NCBI GenBank assembly: GCA_032433595.1
Contig: JASWJB010000042.1
Span: 143,683-207,682 of the forward strand
DNA length: 64,000 bases
Reading direction: 5' to 3'
Origin: Conoideocrella luteorostrata
Taxonomy: Eukaryota; Ascomycota; Sordariomycetes; Hypocreales; Clavicipitaceae
In this document: in pieces, positions 9,990-21,444 of the stretch
How positions within the stretch are numbered: position 1 is the stretch's first letter
How the letters are laid out: each line of letters starts with the position of its first letter
The notes under the pieces: model-generated
Database searches by the model: none
What the model saw: only the letters and a program-made list of their open reading frames with translations
What the model was told of the DNA's origin: nothing
Position numbers and translations under genes: made by a program

Positions 9990-11675
9990 ATGTTGCTGCA
10001 ACAGTGGCAAGAAGCGGTACAGCGCGCAGTGTTACTCGCAGGACAGCCAGCTGGAGCTGCCACTATCGCTGTCCTGGCGTCGTTGTTACTATGGCGATTT
10101 GTCCGATTCACTTTGTACCCAGCCTTCCATCCGGCAGAGCCTAAAGAGTATCCATATTGGCTGCCCGGCATTGGCCATCTTGGGAGCTTCCTCTCTAATA
10201 CGCAGACTCTGTTGACCCATAGTCGGTAGGTAGCTCTGGTCCTGCCCCGATGACAAGTCTCTTACGTTGTGTCGAGTATAGAATTTATTTCGGCGACACA
10301 CGTGAGCCGTACGCCCTTGCCATAGCAAAGTTCACCTTTTACATCATCACCAAATCCGCAGATGTGCAAGCCACATATCGAAATACGGCTACGCTGTCGT
10401 TCGACATATTCGGTCAAGAAATCCTCCGATACCTTGGGGTGTCCCAGGATGCTGTCAAGACAATGTACGGCAGGTCAAACGCCGCAGATGCCTTGCATCC
10501 CAACCCAAGTGGCAAGAGCTTAGCCAGAATGTCCCGAGACTTTCACATCTACCAGCTATACCCGTCAAACAAGCTTTCGGACATTAGCGAAAGATTTCAC
10601 TGTTTCCTGGATGGCAAGCTCACCATCGAGAAACTAGCCTTGGTTGGGAAAAGCTGCTCAAGGGCCGGAGAAAACGAAGTCCTCATGAGCCTTTACCGAT
10701 GGTCTGACGAAATGTTGGCAGAGTCTATCGCAGACTGCTATTTTGGAGAGTCGCTTCGCAAAATTGAACCCGACTTTGTAAGAATATACCTCGAGTTTTC
10801 GGAGCACTCGTGGCGTGCATTATTCCTTATGCCCGAAGTTCTAGGCAAGAAGATGTTCAGACCTTTGAGGTCGCTCGTGGACATCTTGGAGAAATGGTTC
10901 GAATTACCAATGGAAGAGCGTCGAGATACAGTCTGGTACACCACAGCTATTGAGGCTGAGATGAGACATGTCGGGATCAGCAATCGAGACATGGCCATCA
11001 TGCTTCTTACCATATATTGGGGGTGAGTGAGTCAAAGAAAACAAGCACGGCCTCAGCCCGGCAGACCGCTGACTATGCAACAGCGCCAATACGAATACTT
11101 CCCGAGGCGTATTTTGGACACTCTCACATGTCTTGTTCGATCCTGAACTGAAAGCTAACATTCGGGCTGAGACCGAGCCGGCATTCAAACATGAGAAGCT
11201 GGATGTACAACATATTTACGATCGCTCACCAATACTCCGTGCGACATGGAACGAAGTATTACGCACAGCATCATACTCATCCTCTGTACGTCTTGTAGTG
11301 GAGGATACCGTCATCGGCGGGAAGACACTCAAGAAGGGAAATCGAATTATGATGCCATACCGCCAGATGCATTTCGATGAAAGCATCTTCGGAGCAGACG
11401 TGCATCAGTTTAATATAAACCGGTTCCTCAAGAACCCTGGCTTGAGCAGGAATGTGATGGCATTCGGCGGTGGAGCGACGCAGTGTCCGGGCCGACACTT
11501 CTCAGCACAAGCCGCAATGGTCCTGGTGGCTGAATTGCTCTATCGATTTGAGATTCGTCTCAATGATGAAAGCCAAAGCTTCCCACAGGTTGATGAGACA
11601 AGGCCAGTACTCGGCATGATTGACATCAAGAAAGAGACAGACCTACGCGTCAGATTAAGTCCCAGACAGTTTTGA
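9990..11675 (+). CDS. Cytochrome P450 monooxygenase, CYP7/CYP8-like, paralogue of the gene at 2974
   Basis: Three exons, 9990-10225, 10282-11022 and 11084-11675, with introns of 56 and 61 nt, encode about 522 aa. A hydrophobic anchor lies at residues about 23-45, followed by a hinge with EYPYWLPGIGHLGSF. The sequence then shows YFGDTREPYAL and an I-helix with NTNT followed by FW, as in the CYP7/8 clan. ExxR is present as NEVLR and the haem loop as FGGGATQCPGR. Its last intron matches in position and phase the only intron of the P450 at 2974. The minus-strand paralogue lacks the first intron, so one was gained or lost after duplication. The protein looks intact. The substrate is unknown; context suggests a triterpenoid or steroid-like scaffold. 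Confidence 0.9.
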
Positions 11676-13885
11676 TCTGGTTGATGAGGGGGCAAGACCA
11701 AGTGTTGCATATTTCTGGCGACCGAGGTTGCAGTGGCGATGCGGTTCATGCGGTTCATGTGGATCAAGAAGGAGGTAGGCTGGTTCGAGTACATTGGATA
11801 TCCAGACCTGTCTGTAAAGGCTTTGCCATTGTCTTAGCTAGGGCTGTTATTGGAGGGGTGCTTGGGATTCTTCCATATCAGCATTAGGCAAGCTGTTGGT
11901 TATTGGTAAGATATTACAATGCCAAAGATATATTATGATTCGACAAGAGACCTCAGATGTCGCTCAGGACAATGCACAGTTCTAGACATTGTAATAAGTC
12001 CAGAAATGATGTGTTACACTAGAACAGAGTCTCGAGATCTACCTATAAGATTAGTCGTTTCGTGTTATGAATAACCGCACATGACTCTACCAACGTGGAC
12101 TTTGCTTTACGCTAGAATAAATACGATATTAAAGTCAAGCCTACTTAATAACATTTAGCATCGGCACGCTCAGGAACGGCGAATTGATTGCCCGAAGACG
12201 AGACCACCGGGCGAAGCCACGTGCATTTATGGCAGTGTCATTGACAATGGTGAAGAAAGTAAATTGAATATGGCGAGGTTCGGTTGGTGACAGTCCTGCT
12301 ATCTGTCTATCATATTCCATGTAATATTCTGAAGCTTCTACTTTGTCGACCCGAAACACACACCCACAACTCAACTATACTGGTGTCTGACACAAAAACA
12401 GTAACGCTCCGTAAACTCGGTGAAAGCTTCTTGCAGAGACCTTCCGTAATTCGTAGAGACCTTACTTGTGGCAGAATCAAATAATGCGACAGGCTATTCG
12501 GCGAATAACGGGCTACTGCGCGCTTCAATAGAGCAGTTTAGTTATGATAGGTAGCGAAACAAAGCTCCCGCTAAGGACGCACTTCGTAACTCGGGGAAAA
12601 GCAATTAAATTTTATAATGATCTGCCCACAAGTGTGATGAACCTCCTGCTTATAGGTATCTCATCTGACCTGACCAATCCAGTCAAGCCCAAAACCTCAC
12701 GTGAACTAATTCGGGCCACCCTAGAGGCTCCTTTCCTCCCACACAATACATACTTGAACGTTTTGAGTTAACACACAGCCCAAACTCACAAAGCTCATAT
12801 GAGTTAAATCTGAATTATCGCCGCCAACTCATGGATCATCTTAAACTCATAACGGATTCGCTACACTTCATAATCTAATCCAGTCTACTCTGCGTCAGTT
12901 CGCAACAATGGCTTCTTCAGAGCCTTAAAATAAAAGCTATTTGAATCCTATATTGCCGGTGCTACTGCTGGGAGACACTCTGTGGCAATAATCCATTGTC
13001 CATGCTATTATTCCATCAACATGGCGTCTAATGCATTATTCTTACCAAGCACATTGTCGTACACCCGACTTCATAGCAAAAGAAACCTTCCGAAGGGTCC
13101 GCACCCGCATCTATAAGAGTGAGAGTGAAATATCGAGCGGTTCAAGTGGTAGAACAGCGCCGTTAGACTCTATTCCGTGTCTGTCCAAGGCGAAAGTTAC
13201 AGTAGGATTACGGTACATAGTGATCCGATTTATGAATTCTAGATTCGGGTGAAACTTACACAGCAACAGATTGAGGAGAAGGAATGCACATTCATCTTCT
13301 AGGGGTGCTCTGTTTCCAGTTAGGATATGTCCAGTTCCTGGTGCGGATTAGTTGATTAGTCTGCTGCTGCTAACGATGCTGCTATTGACAATCGAAGGTC
13401 TTGTTGCCTCATGTTGATGTTGACGATGCCGCTGCTGGCGATTCTGCTGCTAATAACACTGCTGCTGCTAATAATGCCGCTGATAACGCAGCTTCTAATA
13501 AGGATCTTGTTGTCTGACGATGCTGATGCTGACGAGGGTCTTATTGCCTTACGGTGAGCATCTTACACGGCAAAACTTCACTGCCTTGTTGCCATATTAG
13601 GGTTCCTTATCACCACATCCTCGCAATGCAATACGTCATGAATTTCATTGGCCAATAGCCAAATGAATTAATAAAATGATCCAATTAGAGAGGCAGTAAA
13701 ATGGTCTCCACTTTGCAGCAGCCCATCAAAGATGCAAAGCGGGAAGCTACACTTCTCCCCGCTTACCCCCTCGCAAATGTCAGGCCAAGCGGTGCTTTCT
13801 CTGATGAGACACAGCTCTTATTAGTCTACTCGACTTGTGCTTGTCGAGAGCCCTGCGATAGGAGACACGCGAAACGACGCACACC
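11676..13885. other. Intergenic region containing a low-complexity GCT-rich stretch
   Basis: No gene is recognised. Parts at 11900-12150 and 12540-12900 are AT-rich. A GCT/GAT-rich imperfect repeat lies at 13360-13560 and has its own entry. Confidence 0.5.
13360..13560. repeat. Imperfect trinucleotide-rich repeat (GCT, GCTAAT and GATGCT units)
   Basis: The stretch is dominated by GCTGCT, GCTAAT and GATGCT units and contains two similar blocks, each followed by a segment like AGGTCTTGTTGCC. One + frame reads as an Ala/Asn/Asp-rich stretch of about 35 residues before a stop. No start codon, splice context or neighbouring exon supports a gene. Degenerate microsatellite is the best reading; the remnant of a low-complexity coding exon is the alternative. 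Confidence 0.6.
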
Positions 13886-15472
13886 ATGGATAGCCATATG
13901 CCTGCCGAACGGCCAGATATCAGCGTAGTGGGAGGTTGCCTCTCCGGTTGCTATGCTGCATAGCGGCTGCGGAAAAAGGCGCATCCGTCACTGTCCTTGA
14001 TCTTGCGTTCGCAGGAGGCGCATCGGCCATTTCAGGAGGCGTTGTGTACGCGGGCGGCGGTACGAAATATTAAATTGAGGCCTGGTTTAAGGACACTCCC
14101 GATAACATGTTTCGCTGCCTGCAGCACGAGGTTGGTGACGCCGTCGATGAAGCCACACTTCGGACATTTTACGACCAGAGCGTCGCGAACCTGGAATGGC
14201 TGGAGTTCCATGGCGCAAAGTTCCCCAGTTCTATGGCTCTGTATAGGACTTACTACCCCGTGGATGACTACTATCTGCATTACTCAGGCAATGAAAATGC
14301 TCAGTGGCTGGCCACTCTGGCATGGCCGGCACCTCGTGGCCATCAACCGGTGGGCCGAGGGTTGTCCGGCATGGAAATGACAGGCGGAAGCCTTTGGCAA
14401 AGTATCTTTGACTCAGCACAGCGATTGGGCGTCAGGTTCGTACCAGCCAGCCGGGTTCACGAGCTTCTCATCGACGACAAGGGCGGGAATAAAAGGCGCC
14501 GGATTTCGCACTCTTGGCCCCAGGGGCAGGGGCTGGATGGGCCGCAGCGTCTTACAGGTGGCTAACGCAGAAGGCCAAGAAATACCAAACGACACTGCGA
14601 TCGTTGTCCGGAGCCTTAGGTTTTCTGGCTGACATATTGTGGGAGAAGACCGCGCAAGTGAAGACTTTGGAGGCGCGCCCTGTTGTCTTGGCCGCCCGCG
14701 GGTTTGTCAGTAAGTGCATCGCGCGCTTGGTGGATGGGGCGCAGACCTTCTGCAAACGCAGCACTGACACTCATATTTGTCTCAGAGGACAGGGAGATGG
14801 TGCGCAAATCCATTCCATGGGCCGTGAGAACGGCGCCGATGGGAACAGCAGGCGATGACGGAACAGGTGTCAGGCTTGGACAGTCGGTCAGGGGCAGCAT
14901 CTCGCACATGGAGCGAATGGCTGCCTGGAGGTTCATCTTACCCCCAGAAGCGTTGGGCGAAGGCATCGTTGTGTCTCCCCTTGGGGAACGAATCACGGCT
15001 GAGGATCCTGGAGCAGACACAGGGACTATGGAGGGTTTTAGTGAATTACATCAAAATTTGGCATCACTAAAGATCAGAGTCAATCGAAGGTCTTGCTCGC
15101 AAGATTTCAGTGGACCAAAGCAATTCGAAGCGAACCATCGATGCACACAACAGCGCCATCATCGACGGAAGGCCGGATTCTGTGGGAAAGGTGGAATACC
15201 GATCCGTCATCGCTACGCCTCCATTCTACGGAATCGACATATCCATACAGTCGAGCGGCATGATGGCGGTGCCGGCTCTTACGCTGGGCGGCCTGGAAGT
15301 CGATGGCGCGACTAGCATGGTCTTGAACGAGGCAGGCAACGCCATCTCAGGGCTCTACGCTACCGGGCGAAATGCGGTCGGGATTTGCTCGCGCAATTAC
15401 GTTTCTGGACTCTCTCTGGCTGACTGCGTGTTTTCAGGCAGGAGGACAGGTGAGCATGCCGCTCAAAGTTGA
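13886..15472 (+). pseudogene. Broken 3-ketosteroid-1-dehydrogenase-like FAD flavoprotein
   Basis: Several + frames match in order the FAD_binding_2 / fumarate-reductase-like family. They show a dinucleotide-binding start (VVGGCLSG), then ISGGVVYAGGG, then GMEMTGG, then GTAGDDGTGVRLGQSV, and a C-terminal GLYATGRNAVGICSRNYVSG active-site region. The frame is broken repeatedly: TAG at 13961 with a frame change, TAA at 14071, shifts near 14485-14570, another between about 14680 and 14780, and a loss of sequence near 15000-15110. No splice signals explain the first breaks. Intact relatives insert a 1,2 double bond into 3-keto steroids and fusidane nortriterpenoids. The second GxG glycine is also altered (GGC for GGG). 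It lies at the outer edge of the P450 block, consistent with decay of a last tailoring step. Identity to subfamily level is inference. Confidence 0.8.
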
Positions 15473-16598
15473 AGGCGTCGAGCCATTCCATCCACAAACA
15501 CGTCTTCTATTCACTCAATGGGGCATCCGGAGAGCCATGAGGTTATGCAAAGTTCCATAAAGCATGTATCGGACTTCATATCCGCTACACCAAAGTGCAA
15601 AAAGTGTGAGCTCACTAAATGTTCATTCAGTAAGATGTGATCAAGTCTTACATCCGACAGCATGAGCCAACTGTTGCTGCCGAAAGCCAGAACCAGCGCT
15701 TTTGATACCTTAGTGTTCATCTATTAATTTACACACTTGTACCAGCTTCAAAGTTGACATGTTTGATTCCATCTAGGTTTCACAGTGCACAATATCAGTT
15801 ACCATTTGGTATAGCACACTGGCAGCCATCACGCGGACTGGCTGTGCAACTCATGCAACTCACTCGGCTCAGCTCCAACCTTATAATTCCTCACCCCCCA
15901 ACTTTCCAGCGTCCGACCGTGACCAAACATCCTCACGATATCGCTTTTTACTTTTGTTTCCTTCTGTCTTTATATATTAGGCACTATTCAACTCCTGTGT
16001 GTCACTTGAGATTATAGGCTAAAGGGTCCATCTATACTTGTGTCTTTTACGTCCGAAAATAGTGACTCACCGTCAATTCCTTTCGGAGGATTGCAAGCTA
16101 ATTTAGCAGCTACTTGCTGATATTGTCAACCAACCGATCAATGTACGAACCGAACGTAACAGAAGATGCCTAAAGCTTTTCTTGTCGCATGGGGGGCGTG
16201 AGACTAGTCGAGGTGGACAGGTCCTCCTCCGCCTTTCATTGGTCGGCGCATCTGGCTGACTGTCTGCTTATAACCGCGTCATCGTCCGCAACAAACGGCT
16301 CTTTGGGACTCAATCCATCATCAACACAGACACGCCAATCTGCCAGTATCGAGAACTCCTCCTGCAAAACCACCTACCCTACCGCGTAACCCAAGGAAAC
16401 CCATCCGCGGCCGCACCGAGTTGCTCTGTACTCTGTACTCCGTAAGCCAAGCTCAATTAAACAAGAGGCGTCGCGCCGTTGTGAGGCGCCCACCCCCCCA
16501 CACCATCCATACCTTATCTGCCCAAGCTGCCGCCGTCGTGTCTCATCCGGAAACCCAAATCGGCCACCATAGACCACCCTGCCGAACATTAAACTTCA
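15473..16598. promoter_or_regulatory. Intergenic region, promoter and 5' leader of the MDR oxidoreductase gene
   Basis: No coding exon is seen. The last 300 bases before the ATG at 16599 are C-rich and look like a fungal promoter plus 5' leader. No specific site is claimed. Confidence 0.4.
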
Positions 16599-17856
16599 AT
16601 GGCACTTTCCTCATACATTCCAGGCTTCTTATGGGGCGGCTCGGGAGGCAAAAAGCCCAGCATCATGGCACCAGAAAAGATGAAGCAATGGACCACAGGC
16701 CTCGACGGTGTCGACAAGCTACAGCTGAGTGAGGTGGATGTGCCGGCCCCGGTGGATGGAGAGGTCCTGGTCCAGATCCATGCAGTGGGCTTGAATTCTC
16801 GAGATAATGAAGGTGAGTCGCGGTGCGACACAATAGTGTTTGGAAAACTTTACCCCTCCGTCGAACTTGATAGTCTAACAGGAACAAGTTTGCAGCGGAC
16901 AGGTCGACCACAGCAGCGCAAGCATCCAACAAAAACAACGCATCGTCCCCTGCTCAGACATGTGCGGCACCGTCATAGACAGCAAATCGAAGCTCCTCAA
17001 ACCCGGAACCCGCGTCATGTCCATCTTCCTGCAGACCCATCTGGAGGGCCCAATCAAAGAAGAAGACCTGGCCAGCGGTCTCGGTCTGCCGCTTCCCGGT
17101 GTCTTGACCCAATACCGCGTCTTCCCAGCATGCTCGCTGGTCCAAGTTCCCGAGTATCTCACTGACGAGGAAGCAAGCTGTCTTCCCATCTCTGCCGTCA
17201 CAGCTTGGTCGAGCCTCAACTGGATGAGGCCCATCGGTCAGCATATCGGCACCCAAGCCGGGAATGCATTCAAGTTTGTCCTTCTTCAGGGGACAGGTGG
17301 GGTCGCCGTCGCCGGTCTACAAACCGCCCATGCAGCGGGCTACAAAACCATAATCACATCCTCGTCAGATGATAAATTGAAACGGGCAGCGGACGAACTC
17401 AAAGCCGATCACGGCATCAACTACAAAACATACTGGGAGTGGCAAGAGCCCGTCATGAAGGCTACCGACGGTCGCGGTGTGGACATTATTTTCGAAACGG
17501 GCGGTACGCGTACTCTCCGCAAGAGCTTCGACAGTGTCGCATTCGGCGGCGTGATCAACTGCATCGGCTCTCTGTCCGGGAAGTCGGACGACCCGGGCGA
17601 GGGCAACGGCGGCGACAAGACACCACAACTACACAGGCTAAACGTCAATGTGCTGGCCCTGCGGCGAAGTGTCACGCTACGCGGCATCATCAACGGCGGG
17701 AAAGATCGTTTCGAAGAGATGCTTGGGTTCTACAGGGAAAAGCAGATTAGACCAGTGGTGAGCAAGGTGTTTGGGTTTGACCAGGCAAAGGATGCACTTG
17801 GGTATTTAGCCGATGGTAAGAATTTGGGCAAGGTAGTTATCAAAGTTAAGGAGTAA
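16599..17856 (+). CDS. MDR-superfamily NAD(P)-dependent alcohol dehydrogenase / quinone-oxidoreductase-like protein
   Basis: Two exons, 16599-16812 and 16889-17856, with a 76-nt intron (GTGAGT donor, CTAAC branch site, AAG acceptor) encode about 393 aa. The spliced join gives SRDNEVCSG, the expected GroES-fold segment. The N-terminal GroES-like domain covers residues about 20-160 and includes PCSDMCGTV. The Rossmann domain starts at LLQGTGGVAVAGLQTAHAAG, and GVDIIFETGG follows. The set of structural-zinc cysteines of classical alcohol dehydrogenases is not seen, so a zinc-independent reductase is more likely. A second ATG at 16665 could serve as an alternative start that drops a 22-residue leader. 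Substrate is unknown. It lies 1.1 kb from the flavoprotein pseudogene; cluster membership cannot be decided. Confidence 0.9.
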
Positions 17857-19514
17857 ATGAAATGAAAATGGAATCATGATTACGATGAATTGTCTCACAA
17901 GTAGAATCATCAGAACGAATAGTCGCAAAAAAAGAAAAGTTGGTAGGGTGTGGTTGGATTGCTAATCTCCGCACCTTTACGTTTCTACGAATCCCAGACA
18001 AGTTCACCCGCAAATTCAGTAGCATCATCAGCATCAGGCATTGGGTTCTCGCATTGCTCAAAAGTCAATTCATACAACGCTGCATCACATGACTCTCCAT
18101 CGCCAGGGTTTCCTAACCCGTCATCCATCGTTCATCTGGCCAGCCAAGCATGCCTTCGAAAGCAATTGGTAGGACACCACAGCTTCTCCTTTGCCCGTAC
18201 CAATCTGCTCTGGCATCGTATTCCTTTCCAATAGCCCTCAGTGCGTATTCCTTTTTCGCGTCCATCTATATCCCATCCGCAAAAAAAAAAAAAAAAAAAT
18301 AGAAAAAGAAATCCAGGTCCTGCCAATAGCCCAACTCAAAGTCCTCTCTACATGCGCACACCATCCACATGACAACTTGGTCCAGAGACCCAGAAGATTT
18401 GCAGCAATGCAGCCTCCAACGCCACTCTGCGCTCAGTCAGCATGTATTCGGAGTCTTATCCATCAGACATTTCCCGGTCGCCCCGCGGCAACATGCAGGG
18501 CGGTCATTTGACCCCTACATTAATTAAGGACGTCTGATCGACCTGACTGAGTTCATGGAAAGCACAGGCATAAAACAAATGACCAACAAAGAGATCACAG
18601 CAAGTTCAGCATATATGTTGCTGACGCACAAACAAACTTTTTTTTCTGTCATTTTCTCCTCGTCATGCGGTCTCATTCTCTCATGGTTCTCGGCACAATA
18701 AGAACCACTCCCTTTCATCGCATCAACGCATCGCTTGCAGTCGCTATTACGCGCGAATCGCCTCCTGCCCACAACATAGCGAGAATCGGATAGAGTCTCA
18801 ATCGTGCTTGCTGTGGTCATGATCGGGACGCCAGACAGGGTATTATGGTGGGTATAGTGCGCTCGTGCTCATCGCCGATGCAACTTCCCCCACTGCTGGC
18901 GCGTCGAGCAGCGATCGCGAGGAGAAGTTGATGCGGCTGTCTAGACGTAAGACTCGTTAAAACATCGTAATCGTCAAGAATGGTTTTAATTTTATTCGTA
19001 GATCTTGTCGGCAAAAAGTACACTGAACAAGCTTCAAGTTGCCAGTTGGAAGCAAGTCCGTCATAGTTCATAATGGTCGCCCATGCGCTGAATTATGCTG
19101 TATCCAGATCCGTAGTCCCATCCTCTCATCGGGGCGTTGACATCATCATCAATGCCGACAAGTGCAACGAGAGTTGACTTTCGCATTGCACTTGTCGACA
19201 GTCTTCATCAAAACATTGAGTTGACAATACATATGCTAAGGATTCTCCAAAACTTATAAAAGACGAATTCGCGGTGTATGTCCGAAAATAAAATAAAAAG
19301 TCAGTATTACAAATAGCGGTAACCGAGAAGCCGGATGTCGGCATTGGACTTGTCCACATCTTATCATAATTGGAGAGTTCGTGGATAAGTCGTCGATGTC
19401 TAGTGGCCGTTTTTTTAGTGATATCTGGAGGTGCCAGCCGGATTGGCTACTCGAGCTCCGTTATCTGAAGAATCTGTCGGAAAAGAGTAAGTATTATATA
19501 GCAAGACACCATTT
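17857..19514. other. Intergenic region between convergent genes, with a 19-nt poly(A) run
   Basis: The MDR gene (+) and the PIN4-like gene (-) converge here and no further exon is recognised. A run of 19 A lies at 18281-18299, followed by an A-rich stretch. Much of the region may be 3' UTR. Confidence 0.5.
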
Positions 19515-21444
19515 TCATTGGCCTCCGAACATACCACTGCCACGCTGCATGTGGCCATTAGATCGGCCTCGCCCGCCGAATCCGGTAGAAGACTCCCACT
19601 CTGGTCCTCGGGGTTGTCTCTCAGGGATGCCATGTTTATTATTGATGGGCCCAGGTCGCTGACTGCCAATCGCCCCAGGCGCATTCCTAGTCTGCGACTG
19701 TAAAGGATTCGAGTCGTAAGGGCTGAGGCTAAGTCCGCTCAAGCCGGTAATAAGACCGTCAGCTTTGGTTCCTGGAGTGCCAGGGTTACCGGAGTGACCA
19801 GGCTGACCGACGCTGCCGATATAGTCACCGAATCGAGCAGTAGAGCCCGGTGCCATGTTGTTTATGCCAGAGCCAGGTCCAAGATAGCTGGATGACGCTT
19901 GGGAGGGACTGGGCGTGAAAGACCTCAGGTCGGCAAAGCTCTTTGCTGCTCGCAGATTGTTAGGCACGCCACTCCCATCGGGACTGCCGGGAAGTTCGAG
20001 CGTTGGACCTTGGCGGCCCATGACATGAGAGTAGTTGCTGCCGGCTACCCGAGATTCGCGGTCTGTAGCAAAGTCAAAAGTTGCCGCTCGGCTCAACCCA
20101 CGCTTGTGTACATCCAGGCTGCTGGCAGGTACATTCTGAACATTGGCAGTGGGTGAAGGCTGCTGTCGCTTCAGCACTGTCAGCTGACGAGAATCGGCCT
20201 CTCCAATAGACTGGTGTTCAAGTCCCATGTGATGAGCTAGAATATGAATCGATCGGCGATGCTCAGGGCTGATTCCGGGAGGAAAAACTAGGATTTCGCG
20301 ACTATCATCGCGCTTGAACATAACTAGCTCAGTGTAAAATTCAAGGGCCTGAGGGTCGTTCAAGTCAACATCTCCTGCTAAGGGGGTCAGTTAAATCAAA
20401 AACAGCGACAACAAATGTTGATCTCCGAGGAATCCTACCTAAGTGAGTGGACGGGACTCGCTGCTGGGACTGCGACATGCCGCCAAGGGATTGGATAGAG
20501 CTCTGTTGGTGGAGCATGGGAGCACGGTGTTGCTCCTCAAGCTGGCCACGTCTCTCTCTCTTTTCGCGTTCGATTCGCTCTCGTTCGGCTTCGGGCAACA
20601 TCTTCTTATATTCCACCCGCAGCTTTCGACCATGTACATCCATACCATTCATGGCTTCAATCACCACTCTCGTATCTTCGGCCGATTGAAAGTTGGCAAA
20701 GGCAAGACCGCGGAAAACACCATTGTCGAAGTGGTAATTGAAGGCGTAAGGCTGAGGAAGATTGAGGTCTAGCATTATAGACGCCAGGGTCTCCTTGCGA
20801 ACAGCAAACGGGATGTTTTTGATAACTATTGCCGTAGGTATAAGCTGCTCACCATCCGAGGCAGTTGATCGGAGATCCGGCGAGGTATGGGACTGGCCAT
20901 GGTCAACGCGAAGGCCACCGTTAGACATCTGCCCGCTTAGTCCAGGGAAAGGCGGGAGACCGCCATGGCCCATGCCCATTCCACTCTGGTCGGTCCAATT
21001 CTAATTACATCACAGTTAGCTCTCCGCCAATCGATGAGAACCGGCCACAAGGAAAAGCAAATCCGTATCACGTACTTGAGGCAAGGCAGCACGCCGATTT
21101 ACACTTCGTTGACGTCCCGGTCCATTGACGGCACCGTTGACAGTGGCGACGCCGGCTGAGTTGTAGTTCCAAGACTGTCCATTATCCAACATGTAGCCAC
21201 TCTGTAGGCCGCCTGGGCCACCAATACCATTATCCATAGCTCTGGGGTTGTATCCACCACTTATTCGATCCGAAGGATAGAGAGCAGACGAGCCCAGGTG
21301 GACATCAAACGGCCTCTGAGACTGGCGAGGCAGAGTCAGGCCAGATGCAAAACCACCTCCATAGTTTTGTCTTGACGATGTCGGCGACCGGCTCGCAGGG
21401 GTCGTGTAGTCGAGGTACCCCATATCATGGGGTTGTTGGCTCAT
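19515..21444 (-). CDS. PIN4: PIN4-type RNA-binding protein with RRM and R3H domains
   Basis: Three exons, 21444-21076, 21000-20439 and 20377-19515, with introns of 75 and 61 nt, encode about 597 aa. The N-terminal 170 residues are Gly/Ser/Asn-rich and probably disordered. An RRM follows, with VIKNIPFAVRKETL as RNP2 and GLAFANF as RNP1, then a charged helix (ERERIEREKRERR). An R3H-like domain contains FYTELVMFKRDDSREILVFP. The tail is Ser/Pro/Gly-rich. The domain order matches budding-yeast PIN4/MDT1 and fission-yeast Cip1/Cip2, linked to cell-cycle, DNA-damage and stress mRNA control. The last intron ends in a tandem acceptor (TAG then CAG, 20380-20375), so two isoforms differing by one residue are possible. 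This is probably a core gene. Confidence 0.92.

Noticed and set aside
16813..16888. Acceptor at CTAACAG (16881) for the MDR gene intron
   Set aside because: It leaves the wrong phase; the AAG acceptor at 16888 restores the frame and the expected RDNEVCSG.
18281..18299. Poly(A) run as a sign of a retroposed gene or non-LTR element
   Set aside because: No target duplication and no coding remnant upstream; treated as a simple homopolymer in 3' flanking sequence.
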